This document shows, one piece after another, positions 1-7,012 of a stretch of 7,861 nt of DNA. The notes beneath the pieces are model-generated. The model saw only the letters and a list, made by a program, of their open reading frames with translations, was not told where the DNA came from and made no database searches. The position numbers and the translations under genes were made by a program. Where the stretch lies: NCBI GenBank assembly GCA_012965455.1, contig DTSG01000490.1, forward strand, positions 1 through 7,861, given 5' to 3'. Every line of letters starts with the position of its first letter. Position 1 is the first letter of the stretch. The DNA is from Planctomycetaceae bacterium (lineage in GTDB: Bacteria; Planctomycetota; Planctomycetia; Pirellulales; Pirellulaceae).

Positions 1-2
1 AT

Positions 3-365
3 GCATTTCTGTATTTTTACAACATAATATCTGCAGCAGTCGCACTACTTTTTGCTATTGTCTTACTTGTCAGCGGCATTGGTTTATTGAAACACAAGAA
101 GTGGGGGCGAACTACGGGTTTGGCATGGGCCGCTTACTGCGTCCTCTCAACGATCGTAGTCTCGGTCGTAACATGGACACACATCTACCCCTATCAACTG
201 GAAACGTTAGCTGACAATGAAGCAACGGCAGCGGTTCCAAATATGGAAGCTATTTTGCTGGGCAGCATGATCTTTGGCAACGTCCTGTCCGTAGGCTATC
301 TCATTTACCCCGGCCTATTCGCACTGTTCAGTTCCAAACCACCATTCAAAGACGCATTAGATTGA
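3..365 (+). CDS. Small integral membrane protein, 5'-truncated by the window edge
   Basis: The reading frame is open from the first complete codon at position 3 to the TGA at 363-365, giving 120 visible residues, and no start codon needs to be invoked inside the window. The TTG at position 87 is internal, because the codons before it encode a hydrophobic helix that continues straight into the following residues. Three membrane segments are visible: roughly residues 2-27 (rich in Ala, Leu, Ile, Val), 37-58 (LAWAAYCVLSTIVVSVV) and 83-112 (ILLGSMIFGNVLSVGYLIYP). A basic loop, LLKHKKWGR, separates the first two and a short polar loop precedes the third. The GIGLLK...WGR pattern after the first helix recalls small uncharacterised membrane proteins of planctomycetes, but I cannot name a family. 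The complete protein may have a further helix upstream. It is convergent with the ABC-F gene, with 56 nt between the stops. Function unknown. Confidence 0.72.
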   Translation, partial: AFLYFYNIISAAVALLFAIVLLVSGIGLLKHKKWGRTTGLAWAAYCVLSTIVVSVVTWTHIYPYQLETLADNEATAAVPNMEAILLGSMIFGNVLSVGYLIYPGLFALFSSKPPFKDALD

Positions 366-421
366 TTTGAATCAGTGAGTCAGTCGTACTGCGGAGGATT
401 CTAACGCGAACTCTAGCAACG

Positions 422-2227
422 TCATTCGCGCTCCAATACTTCCCAACGCTCAAGTTTCGTTGCCATTTGTTGTTCACACTCTTTCAGCCGGTCGCCTTTG
501 GATTTCAATTCACCAGCTGGCCGTTTATAGAACTCAGGATCGGCCATTTCCACATGCAGGCTCTGAACTTCTGATTCGAGTTCATCGATCAACTTGGGCA
601 ACGCCTCCAACTCCTGCTGCTCCTTATACGTCAACTTCCGTTTCTCAGTCGTCATGGCTCTCGTCGGTGGTATATCCTGAGCCTTATTTGAGATGCTCAT
701 TCCCGCATCACCCGACAAGGTGTTGTCTGTACCTCGTTGCCGCACCCAATCGTCATACCCGCCGACATACTCCTTGACTAAACCTCGCTTGCCATCCTCG
801 AACACAATAGTACTGGTCACGACATTATTCAAAAACGAGCGATCATGGCTCACGACCAACACTGTCCCTTGATATTCAACCAATCGTTCTTCAAGCAATT
901 CCAGTGTTTCCGCGTCCAAGTCATTGGTTGGCTCATCCATTACGATTACATTTGCCGGTTTGGCAAACAACTTGGCCAGCAACACTCGATTCCGCTCGCC
1001 ACCAGACAGGTACTTAACTTGCATCCGCGCTCGGTCTGGGGCAAAGAGAAAATCCTGCATATAACCCATAATATTCTTAGACCGTCCATTGATCGTCACG
1101 GTGGAATAACCATCGCCCACATTGTCAATTACCGACGCTTCGTCGTCGAGTACTTCACGCAGTTGATCAAAATAGGCAATTTGCAAATTCGTACCCAGCT
1201 TGACACTACCCTCATCCGGTTTTATTTTCCCGAGCAGCAGTCGCAACAAGGTTGTCTTGCCCACACCATTAGGTCCAATTAAACCGATTTTATCCCCCCG
1301 CATAACAACGGTCGAAAAATCGTGCACGATCGGCAAGTCCGGATACGCGAAACTCAGCCCGTCAACCTTCGCCACTAGATTTCCACTGCGTTGTCCTTCT
1401 TGAATCTCGATCCGACTATTACCGGTCTTCTGCCGCCGCTCACTACGCTCTTCTCGCAATTTCTTGAGCGCTCGCACACGTCCTTCATTACGCGTACGAC
1501 GGGCTTTGATTCCTTGGCGGATCCACACCTCTTCTTCCTTCAGTTTCTTGTCAAACAATGCGTTCTGTTTGTCTTCTGTTGCTAACGATGCTTCCTTGCG
1601 TTCCAAAAACGTCTCGTAGTCACACGACCAATCGAACATGCTGCCCCTGTCGATTTCAACAATTCGGGTTGCCAGGTTTTTAAGAAAAGTACGGTCATGC
1701 GTTACAAACAATATCGCGCCTTCCCAAACACTAAGAAACTGTTCCAGCCAATTGATTGCATCAATATCCAGATGGTTCGTCGGTTCATCGAGCAGCAAGA
1801 GGTCAGGGTTAGACACAATCGCTCGAGCCAGCAACACTCGACGTTTCATCCCAGAGGACATATCTTCAAACAATTGATCTAAATCAAGATTCATTCGCGC
1901 AGCGATTTGATCGACTTGGTAATCACGTTCCCAATCCTCTAATGATTCGTCAGTCACGCCCTTTGCAATGATTTCAGCAACCGATCCAGTTGTGTCACTT
2001 GGAACGTTCTGCTGCAGTAGCGATACCTTTGTATTGGGTTCAATGATTACCGCGCCGGCGTCTGGTTGTTCATCTCCAACGATCAAACGCATCAACGTTG
2101 TTTTTCCGGCGCCATTACGGCCCAGCAAACCTATCCGTTGACCTGCTTCGAAGCGGCAATGTACCGCATCAAGTAACGGCGGACCGCGATAACCGATGGT
2201 TAGGTCTTCTAGGACAACGAGCGACAT
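422..2227 (-). CDS. uup: ABC-F ATPase, Uup type
   Basis: This is a soluble tandem-ATPase protein of 601 residues with no membrane segments, near the usual Uup length of about 630. NBD1 has Walker A GRNGAGKT (36-43), a signature at 123-136 reading MSSGMKRRVLLARA, Walker B ending DEPTNHLD (147-154, catalytic Glu148) and the switch His177. The inter-domain linker at about 205-275 is charged and helical and contains the Uup-like stretch EEEVWIRQGIKARRTRNEGR. NBD2 has GPNGVGKT (318-325), LSGGE (407-411), DEPTNDLD (431-438, Glu432) and His461. After a flexible segment, a C-terminal coiled coil at about 533-600 carries the LTYKEQQELEALP and MADPEFY motifs typical of Uup. ABC-F proteins act on ribosomes or translation intermediates; Uup has also been tied to transposon excision and DNA-junction tolerance in Escherichia coli. 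That this copy has the same role is inferred. The ATG start has no Shine-Dalgarno-like sequence, but the protein begins correctly just before the first NBD strand. NBD1 has a degenerate signature (Ser where the first Gly of LSGG is usual). Confidence 0.93.
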   Translation of the reverse strand: MSLVVLEDLTIGYRGPPLLDAVHCRFEAGQRIGLLGRNGAGKTTLMRLIVGDEQPDAGAVIIEPNTKVSLLQQNVPSDTTGSVAEIIAKGVTDESLEDWERDYQVDQIAARMNLDLDQLFEDMSSGMKRRVLLARAIVSNPDLLLLDEPTNHLDIDAINWLEQFLSVWEGAILFVTHDRTFLKNLATRIVEIDRGSMFDWSCDYETFLERKEASLATEDKQNALFDKKLKEEEVWIRQGIKARRTRNEGRVRALKKLREERSERRQKTGNSRIEIQEGQRSGNLVAKVDGLSFAYPDLPIVHDFSTVVMRGDKIGLIGPNGVGKTTLLRLLLGKIKPDEGSVKLGTNLQIAYFDQLREVLDDEASVIDNVGDGYSTVTINGRSKNIMGYMQDFLFAPDRARMQVKYLSGGERNRVLLAKLFAKPANVIVMDEPTNDLDAETLELLEERLVEYQGTVLVVSHDRSFLNNVVTSTIVFEDGKRGLVKEYVGGYDDWVRQRGTDNTLSGDAGMSISNKAQDIPPTRAMTTEKRKLTYKEQQELEALPKLIDELESEVQSLHVEMADPEFYKRPAGELKSKGDRLKECEQQMATKLERWEVLERE

Positions 2228-2251
2228 AGGCCAACAAACTTACTAAACGTG

Positions 2252-2287
2252 AAAAAAACAACGAGCAGACGACACTACGTTGCTCGT
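2252..2287 (-). terminator. Intrinsic-terminator-like hairpin in the ABC-F leader (possible attenuator)
   Basis: Read on the minus strand from 2287, the arm ACGAGCAACG is followed by the hexaloop TAGTGT and the returning arm CGT-C-TGCTCGT. This forms 10 base pairs with one bulged C. It is followed at once by TGTTTTTTT (2260-2252). The T-tract ends 24 nt before the ABC-F start codon. No minus-strand gene lies immediately upstream, since the next gene is divergent, so the only obvious transcript it could stop is that of the ABC-F gene itself. On the plus strand there is no following T-tract. Structure and T-run are seen directly; the attenuator role is inference. Confidence 0.5.
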
Positions 2288-2300
2288 AAGGGAAACGATA

Positions 2301-2329
2301 ATGATAGCAACTGAATTGAATTACGTCAC
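2301..2329 (-). promoter_or_regulatory. Putative sigma70-like promoter for the ABC-F gene
   Basis: On the minus strand, GTGACG at 2329-2324 (four of six matches to TTGACA) is followed after exactly 17 nt by TATCAT at 2306-2301 (five of six to TATAAT). The -10 is preceded by TGC, forming an extended -10. The predicted transcript would start near 2294, giving a leader of about 67 nt that contains the terminator-like hairpin. Planctomycete promoter consensus is not well known to me, so this rests on the general bacterial pattern. Confidence 0.42.
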
Positions 2330-2397
2330 TTGCTAATTATGCAAATCGGCACGCCCCTAAAACGTTTTCGCCTATTCCCTAGCTTTGGCGTCTGTTT

Positions 2398-2403
2398 TAT
2401 ACT
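2398..2403 (+). promoter_or_regulatory. Candidate -10 element for the DUF1553/DUF1501 operon
   Basis: TATACT (five of six to TATAAT) lies 7 nt before the preferred ATG at 2411. A transcript from it would begin at about 2410, making the mRNA leaderless or nearly so. No convincing -35 hexamer lies 16-18 nt upstream; the 17-nt position reads TTCCCT. This is a weak call, and the element could be chance in AT-rich DNA. Confidence 0.18.
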
Positions 2404-2410
2404 GGATGTT

Positions 2411-5400
2411 ATGGTTAAGAATTACCAAATCTTGATGCTGCTTTTTGCTGGAATTACCGTCGTCCGAGGCGAAAATGTCGACGACGTTGATATATCTTTC
2501 ACACGTGACGTCCGTCCCATCCTATCGCGTCGCTGTTTTGCATGTCATGGGCCAGATGCCGACGCCCGTGTTTCCGACATGAGACTCGATAAACGCAGCG
2601 GACTATTTGACCAGGAAATTTCCCCGGTCGTCCCACGGGACACAGCAGCTAGCGAAATTTACTTGCGAATCACGAATTCCGATCCAGATATTGCTATGCC
2701 GCCGGTCGATGCAAATTCACAAATAACCGATAAAGAACGTGAGATCATACGCCGTTGGATTGAACAGGGCGCGGTTTGGGAAAACCATTGGTCGTTTAGT
2801 CCTATAGCAACGCCGCGGCCATCCCGTAATCACACCCGTCCCCTAGGTGTCGTCCGCAGCAACCACCCAATTGACGCGTTTATTCGTTCCCGACATCAAC
2901 CACACGGTCTCCGTTCTAACCTTCCAGCAACCCCCTACGTCCTTATTCGGCGACTCTATCTAGACCTCATCGGCCTACCACCAACTATTGCGCAAGCTGA
3001 CCACTGGCGGGCAGTCGCCTTTACACCACGGGGCACGGTTAAACCTTCCCAATTCGCCGCGTTGGTCGACGAACTTATCAATTCAGAACAATACGGCGAA
3101 CGCTGGGCCCGCCGCTGGCTCGATCTCGCCCGCTATGCTGACACCAACGGCTATGAAAAAGATCGCGACCGTAACATGTGGCCCTATCGAGATTGGGTTA
3201 TCCAAGCAATCAATGATTCCATGCCATTCGATCAGTTTACGATCGAACAAATCGCTGGGGACATGTTGCCCGCAGCCTCTACCTCGCAACGAATCGCGAC
3301 CGGATTTCATCGCAACACGATGCTCAATGAAGAAGGTGGTATCGACCCCTTAGAATTTCGATTTTATGCAATGACCGATCGGGTGGCGACAACTGGCACG
3401 ACTTGGCTTGGACTAACTATCGGATGTGCTCAATGTCACACGCACAAATACGACCCAATCACCCATCGCGAATACTATCAACTGATGGCGTTGATGAACA
3501 ATTCCGACGAACCCGAGCTAGATATTCCTGACGCCAAGCTTGACCAGCAATACCAAGCTAACCTCGCCAAGGCTCACCAACGTATGCAGGACTTGCCAAG
3601 TCACTGGCCAACTGGTGATTCGGATAAGGACAAGGCGTCTGCAAAAGACGTTATCGAACAGCGGTTTTCCAAGTGGCTTGCTCAACAGAGAACGCGTGTG
3701 CGAAACTGGACGACCATTAAGCCAGCCAAGTTCAGTGCTAACCTGCCACATCTCGAACTTGAGGGCGATGGCATAATATTTGCATCTGGGGATTCGACAA
3801 AGCACGACATTTACCACTTGGAATTTTCCGTTCACCTCGACAACGTAACGGCATTACGAATTGAAGCACTGCCTGACCCGCGCCTGCCCAATCGTGGCCC
3901 CGGCATGACCAATTATGAAGGCACCATTGGCGATTTTTTCTTGACGGAGTTTCAACTCGTGGCGGGCGACAATCAAATAGAATTTACTCGGGCAGAGCAT
4001 AGTTACGCTAAAAACCGTTATGGTGACAAAGACACCTCTGCCAAAACAATGATCGATGGTGATATTCAGACAGGCTGGTCGGTACACAAGGGACAAGGGC
4101 AACGGCATGTTGCGGTACTACTCCCGGCGCGGCCGATACCGAGTGGAAAATGGACGCTCACCATGCACTTCGGACGGCACTTTTCCAGTTCTCTGGGAAA
4201 ATTCCGCTTGTCCATCGCTACTGATGACAAACCATTATCTGCGAACGAATTACCCCCCGCGATTGAGCGTTTGCTTCTGATTGAGCCAACTTCGCTGAAC
4301 AACGAACAACGTCAAGTGCTTAAAGACGAATTCCTGCTCAACGCCGAGGAACTCGCAGAACACGCCAAGAAGATTCGCGCATTACGTAAACGGTTACCTC
4401 GCCAGCGAGCGTTGGTGTTGCAACAACGCCCCACTTCAAACCCACGGGAAACCTACATTCATCACCGCGGAGAATACTTGAACACCAAAGGCGAATCCCT
4501 CAACGGTAGCGGACTCGATGCATTACATCCATTTGAAGGTAAGTTCAATGCTGACCGACTGGGACTCGCTCAGTGGCTCGTCAGCCCCGAAAACCCCCTC
4601 ACCGCTCGAGTAGTCGTGAATCGGAATTGGCAGGCGTTTTTTGGTGAAGGGATCGTGCGGACACTTGACGACTTTGGGTTCCAAGGGCAACCACCATCTC
4701 ACCCTCAATTACTCGACCACCTGGCCTCCTCATTAGTAGCAAACGACTGGTCGATTAAGTGGCTGCACAATTACATCGTAACGAGTGCGACATATCAGCA
4801 ATCATCAATCGTGCATGCGGCTGAATACAAAAAGGATCCCAGCAATCAATGGCTCAGTCGTTTTCCCCGCACCCGCATCGATGCGGAGATCATACGCGAT
4901 GCGAGTCTACTCAGCGCTGGTATATTATCTGACAAAATGTTTGGGCCGCCAGTCAAGCCACCGCAGCCCGCCGGCATCACGGAAACTGCGTATGGAAGCC
5001 CTAAATGGGAGGCTAGCGATGGTGAGGATCGATACCGCCGCAGCATTTACACCAAAGTAAAACGCACCGCACCGTTCGCCATGGGGCTGACGTTTGATGC
5101 ACCCAGTGGCGAATTCTGTACAGCTCGGCGTGACAAATCAAACACGGCGTTACAAGCGTTGACGTTGCTCAACGATGTGATGTTTATGGAAATTTGCCAG
5201 TCCACGGCCGGGCAATTAACAAACGCGAATTCAACACTGGATTCTGGGGACAAAGCGATTGCCACCAATGCATTTCGACGAATTCTCACGCGCCCACCCA
5301 CAGCAACGGAACTAACCGACATCCTTGCGTTCTATCACCGCCAACTCGCCGAGTTCAAATCCAACAAGGAAGCAACGCAGGCTGTGGTAGGTAAATCCGA

Positions 5401-5482
5401 CAACGCGACCGCCCAGCGGGCTGCTTGGACAATGGTTGTCAGAGCGTTGTTGTCACTTGACGAAACCGTAACTAAGAACTGA
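2411..5482 (+). CDS. Exported PSCyt1-DUF1549-DUF1553 (PSD1) family protein with two CxxCH motifs
   Basis: From the ATG at 2411 the product has 1023 residues. The frame is open further upstream (ATG at 2339, TTG at 2330), but only the 2411 start gives a normal Sec signal peptide: MVKN, a hydrophobic run ILMLLFAGITVV, and likely cleavage after VRG (residue 20). Numbered from it, the N-terminal cytochrome-like PSCyt1 domain (about 30-125) has CFACH (42-46) and a distal MPP motif (Met96, probable axial ligand). DUF1549/PSCyt2 (about 150-365) ends with a second CxxCH, GCAQCHTHKYDP (Cys339, Cys342, His343). A middle region (about 450-605) contains MIDGDIQTGWS and looks like a beta-sandwich of discoidin or carbohydrate-binding type. 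DUF1553/PSD1 (about 705-985) includes NPLTARVVVNR and SNTALQALTLLND, and the protein ends in the family-typical LLSLDETVTKN. Known of the family: very common in Planctomycetota, predicted envelope-located, possibly haem-binding; biochemical activity unestablished as far as I know. Its stop is 3 nt before the DUF1501 gene, so the two are almost certainly cotranscribed. Confidence 0.92.
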   Translation: MVKNYQILMLLFAGITVVRGENVDDVDISFTRDVRPILSRRCFACHGPDADARVSDMRLDKRSGLFDQEISPVVPRDTAASEIYLRITNSDPDIAMPPVDANSQITDKEREIIRRWIEQGAVWENHWSFSPIATPRPSRNHTRPLGVVRSNHPIDAFIRSRHQPHGLRSNLPATPYVLIRRLYLDLIGLPPTIAQADHWRAVAFTPRGTVKPSQFAALVDELINSEQYGERWARRWLDLARYADTNGYEKDRDRNMWPYRDWVIQAINDSMPFDQFTIEQIAGDMLPAASTSQRIATGFHRNTMLNEEGGIDPLEFRFYAMTDRVATTGTTWLGLTIGCAQCHTHKYDPITHREYYQLMALMNNSDEPELDIPDAKLDQQYQANLAKAHQRMQDLPSHWPTGDSDKDKASAKDVIEQRFSKWLAQQRTRVRNWTTIKPAKFSANLPHLELEGDGIIFASGDSTKHDIYHLEFSVHLDNVTALRIEALPDPRLPNRGPGMTNYEGTIGDFFLTEFQLVAGDNQIEFTRAEHSYAKNRYGDKDTSAKTMIDGDIQTGWSVHKGQGQRHVAVLLPARPIPSGKWTLTMHFGRHFSSSLGKFRLSIATDDKPLSANELPPAIERLLLIEPTSLNNEQRQVLKDEFLLNAEELAEHAKKIRALRKRLPRQRALVLQQRPTSNPRETYIHHRGEYLNTKGESLNGSGLDALHPFEGKFNADRLGLAQWLVSPENPLTARVVVNRNWQAFFGEGIVRTLDDFGFQGQPPSHPQLLDHLASSLVANDWSIKWLHNYIVTSATYQQSSIVHAAEYKKDPSNQWLSRFPRTRIDAEIIRDASLLSAGILSDKMFGPPVKPPQPAGITETAYGSPKWEASDGEDRYRRSIYTKVKRTAPFAMGLTFDAPSGEFCTARRDKSNTALQALTLLNDVMFMEICQSTAGQLTNANSTLDSGDKAIATNAFRRILTRPPTATELTDILAFYHRQLAEFKSNKEATQAVVGKSDNATAQRAAWTMVVRALLSLDETVTKN

Positions 5483-5485
5483 CCT

Positions 5486-6937
5486 ATGCAAAACAATTCA
5501 CTCCACCATCAAACAGCGGCAAACACTTCACGGCGACATTTCCTGCGGGATTGCTCCGTGGGTACTGGCAAAATTGCCTTGGCAAGCCTGTTGGCTAACG
5601 AGACGTTGCTGGCGAGTCCCAAATCAAATAAACCAACCGGGTCGCCCGGCAATATAGAAACCCATTTCCCGGGTAAAGCAAAGGCTGTGATCCATCTATT
5701 TATGGCCGGGGCTCCTTCTCAACTCGAGTTATTCACAGAAAAGCCGACGCTAGCCAAACTCGAAGGCCAACCACTTCCCGCCTCCATTCTTGGCGACCAA
5801 CGGTATGCTTTTATTCAAGCGGACGCCGGGGTCTTGGGGCCACGGTTTAAGTTCGGCCACCACGGCGAGAGCAAGCAGGAATTGTCCGCAGTTTTGCCAC
5901 ACTTGGCAACCGTTGCTGACGACATCAGTATCTTCAACGCCGTTCACACGGATCAGTTTAACCATGCTCCGGCACAACTTTTCATGAACACTGGATTTGG
6001 CCAACCTGGTCGTCCGAGCATCGGGTCATGGGTCAAGTATGCTTTAGGTGCGGAAACAAACAATTTACCAGCCTACGTGGTTATGAACACGGGAGGGGGC
6101 GTTAGCGGTGGAGCAGGGCTCTATTCAAGCGGATTCTTGCCAACAGTGTATACGGGCGTATCCTTTCGCAGCAAAGGTCCACCGATTTTAAATGTCGAGA
6201 CCCCAGCGGGCATTAGCGACAGTGCGCAACAAGCCACGTTTGACCTAATCAAGCGATTGAACCAACAGCAACTGGACATAATCCAAGATCCGGAAATTTC
6301 CACTCGCATCGCTTCCTACGAAATGGCCGCGAGATTGCAGCTTTCCGCGCCAGAGCTCATTGACCTAACACAGGAAACCCAAGAAACACTCGACCTCTAT
6401 GGATGCGACCCGACCAAGCCTTCCTTTGCTCGCGCCTGTTTACTGGCACGTCGAATGGTTCAACGCGGCGTTCGCTTTATCAACATCTTCCACAGCGGCT
6501 GGGACGCGCATTCGGATGTCGAAGGAAACACAAAAAACAATGCGGGTAAGACCGACCAAGGTAGTGCTGCTTTGGTGAAAGATCTAAAACGACTCGGGCT
6601 GCTTGATGAAACCCTCGTAATTTGGGGCGGCGAATTTGGGCGGACTCCAATGATTGAACAGAACCCCACACTGGGCCGCAAAATGGGACGTGATCATCAC
6701 CCGCAGGCCTACACCATGTGGATGGCCGGTGGTGGCATCAAACGAGGGTTCCACATGGGCGTAACGGATGAATTCGGTTTCCATCCAACCGCAGACGCCG
6801 TGCACGTTCATGATATCCAAGCCACCATTTTGGCGACGCTCGGCTTAGACCACGAACGCCTCACCTATCATCACGCCGGTCGTGATTTCAGGCTGACCGA
6901 CGTGCATGGAGATGTCATCAAACAAGCGCTGGCGTAG
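5486..6937 (+). CDS. Tat-exported DUF1501 family protein (alkaline phosphatase/sulfatase-like fold)
   Basis: The product has 483 residues. It begins with a twin-arginine signal, SRRHFL at residues 15-20, followed by a moderately hydrophobic stretch to about 43, so export of a folded, probably metal-containing protein is expected. The mature domain starts near 64 with KAKAVIHLFMAGAPSQLELF (64-83), the hallmark N-terminal motif of DUF1501. Further family motifs are FHSGWDAHSD (335-344), GGEFGRTP (381-388), GRDHHP (401-406), MAGGGIKRG (413-421) and VHDIQATILATLG (441-453). The ending HHAGRDFRLTDVHGDV is also typical. The Asp and His residues in the later motifs are candidate metal ligands by analogy with the alkaline phosphatase superfamily, to which I understand DUF1501 is assigned; the substrate is unknown. 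The ATG lies 3 nt after the stop of the DUF1553 gene with no visible Shine-Dalgarno, so translational coupling is likely. Length is normal and nothing indicates damage. The family is often annotated simply as a sulfatase, which overstates the evidence. Confidence 0.92.
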   Translation: MQNNSLHHQTAANTSRRHFLRDCSVGTGKIALASLLANETLLASPKSNKPTGSPGNIETHFPGKAKAVIHLFMAGAPSQLELFTEKPTLAKLEGQPLPASILGDQRYAFIQADAGVLGPRFKFGHHGESKQELSAVLPHLATVADDISIFNAVHTDQFNHAPAQLFMNTGFGQPGRPSIGSWVKYALGAETNNLPAYVVMNTGGGVSGGAGLYSSGFLPTVYTGVSFRSKGPPILNVETPAGISDSAQQATFDLIKRLNQQQLDIIQDPEISTRIASYEMAARLQLSAPELIDLTQETQETLDLYGCDPTKPSFARACLLARRMVQRGVRFINIFHSGWDAHSDVEGNTKNNAGKTDQGSAALVKDLKRLGLLDETLVIWGGEFGRTPMIEQNPTLGRKMGRDHHPQAYTMWMAGGGIKRGFHMGVTDEFGFHPTADAVHVHDIQATILATLGLDHERLTYHHAGRDFRLTDVHGDVIKQALA

Positions 6938-7012
6938 AGGTAGTTTAAGACGAAGACAGATAAATTTCAGCAACAACAATGAAGGCGACGGCACCGTAGA
7001 GTGAGGTCACAC

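Noticed and set aside
393..397. GGAGG, a Shine-Dalgarno-like sequence on the plus strand between the first gene and the ABC-F gene.
   Set aside because: No ATG, GTG or TTG follows at suitable spacing with an open frame, and a TAG occurs shortly downstream; chance match.
845..1282. A 145-codon open frame on the plus strand, with other plus-strand frames at 460-777, 1391-1585 and 1638-1877.
   Set aside because: All are antisense to the well-conserved ABC-F gene, have no domain-like composition and lack start signals; they are shadows of its codon use.
2347..2362. CGGCACG followed by a T/A-rich stretch, recalling a sigma54 -24/-12 promoter.
   Set aside because: The -12 GC element is missing at the required spacing.
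3518..4302. Minus-strand frames of 78-105 codons within the DUF1553 gene.
   Set aside because: They overlap a coding region with clear family motifs and show no recognisable protein features of their own.
4409..4429. Imperfect palindrome around GTTGCAAC within the DUF1553 gene.
   Set aside because: It is interrupted by a 3-nt bulge, lies in ordinary coding sequence, and no second copy was noticed; likely coincidence.
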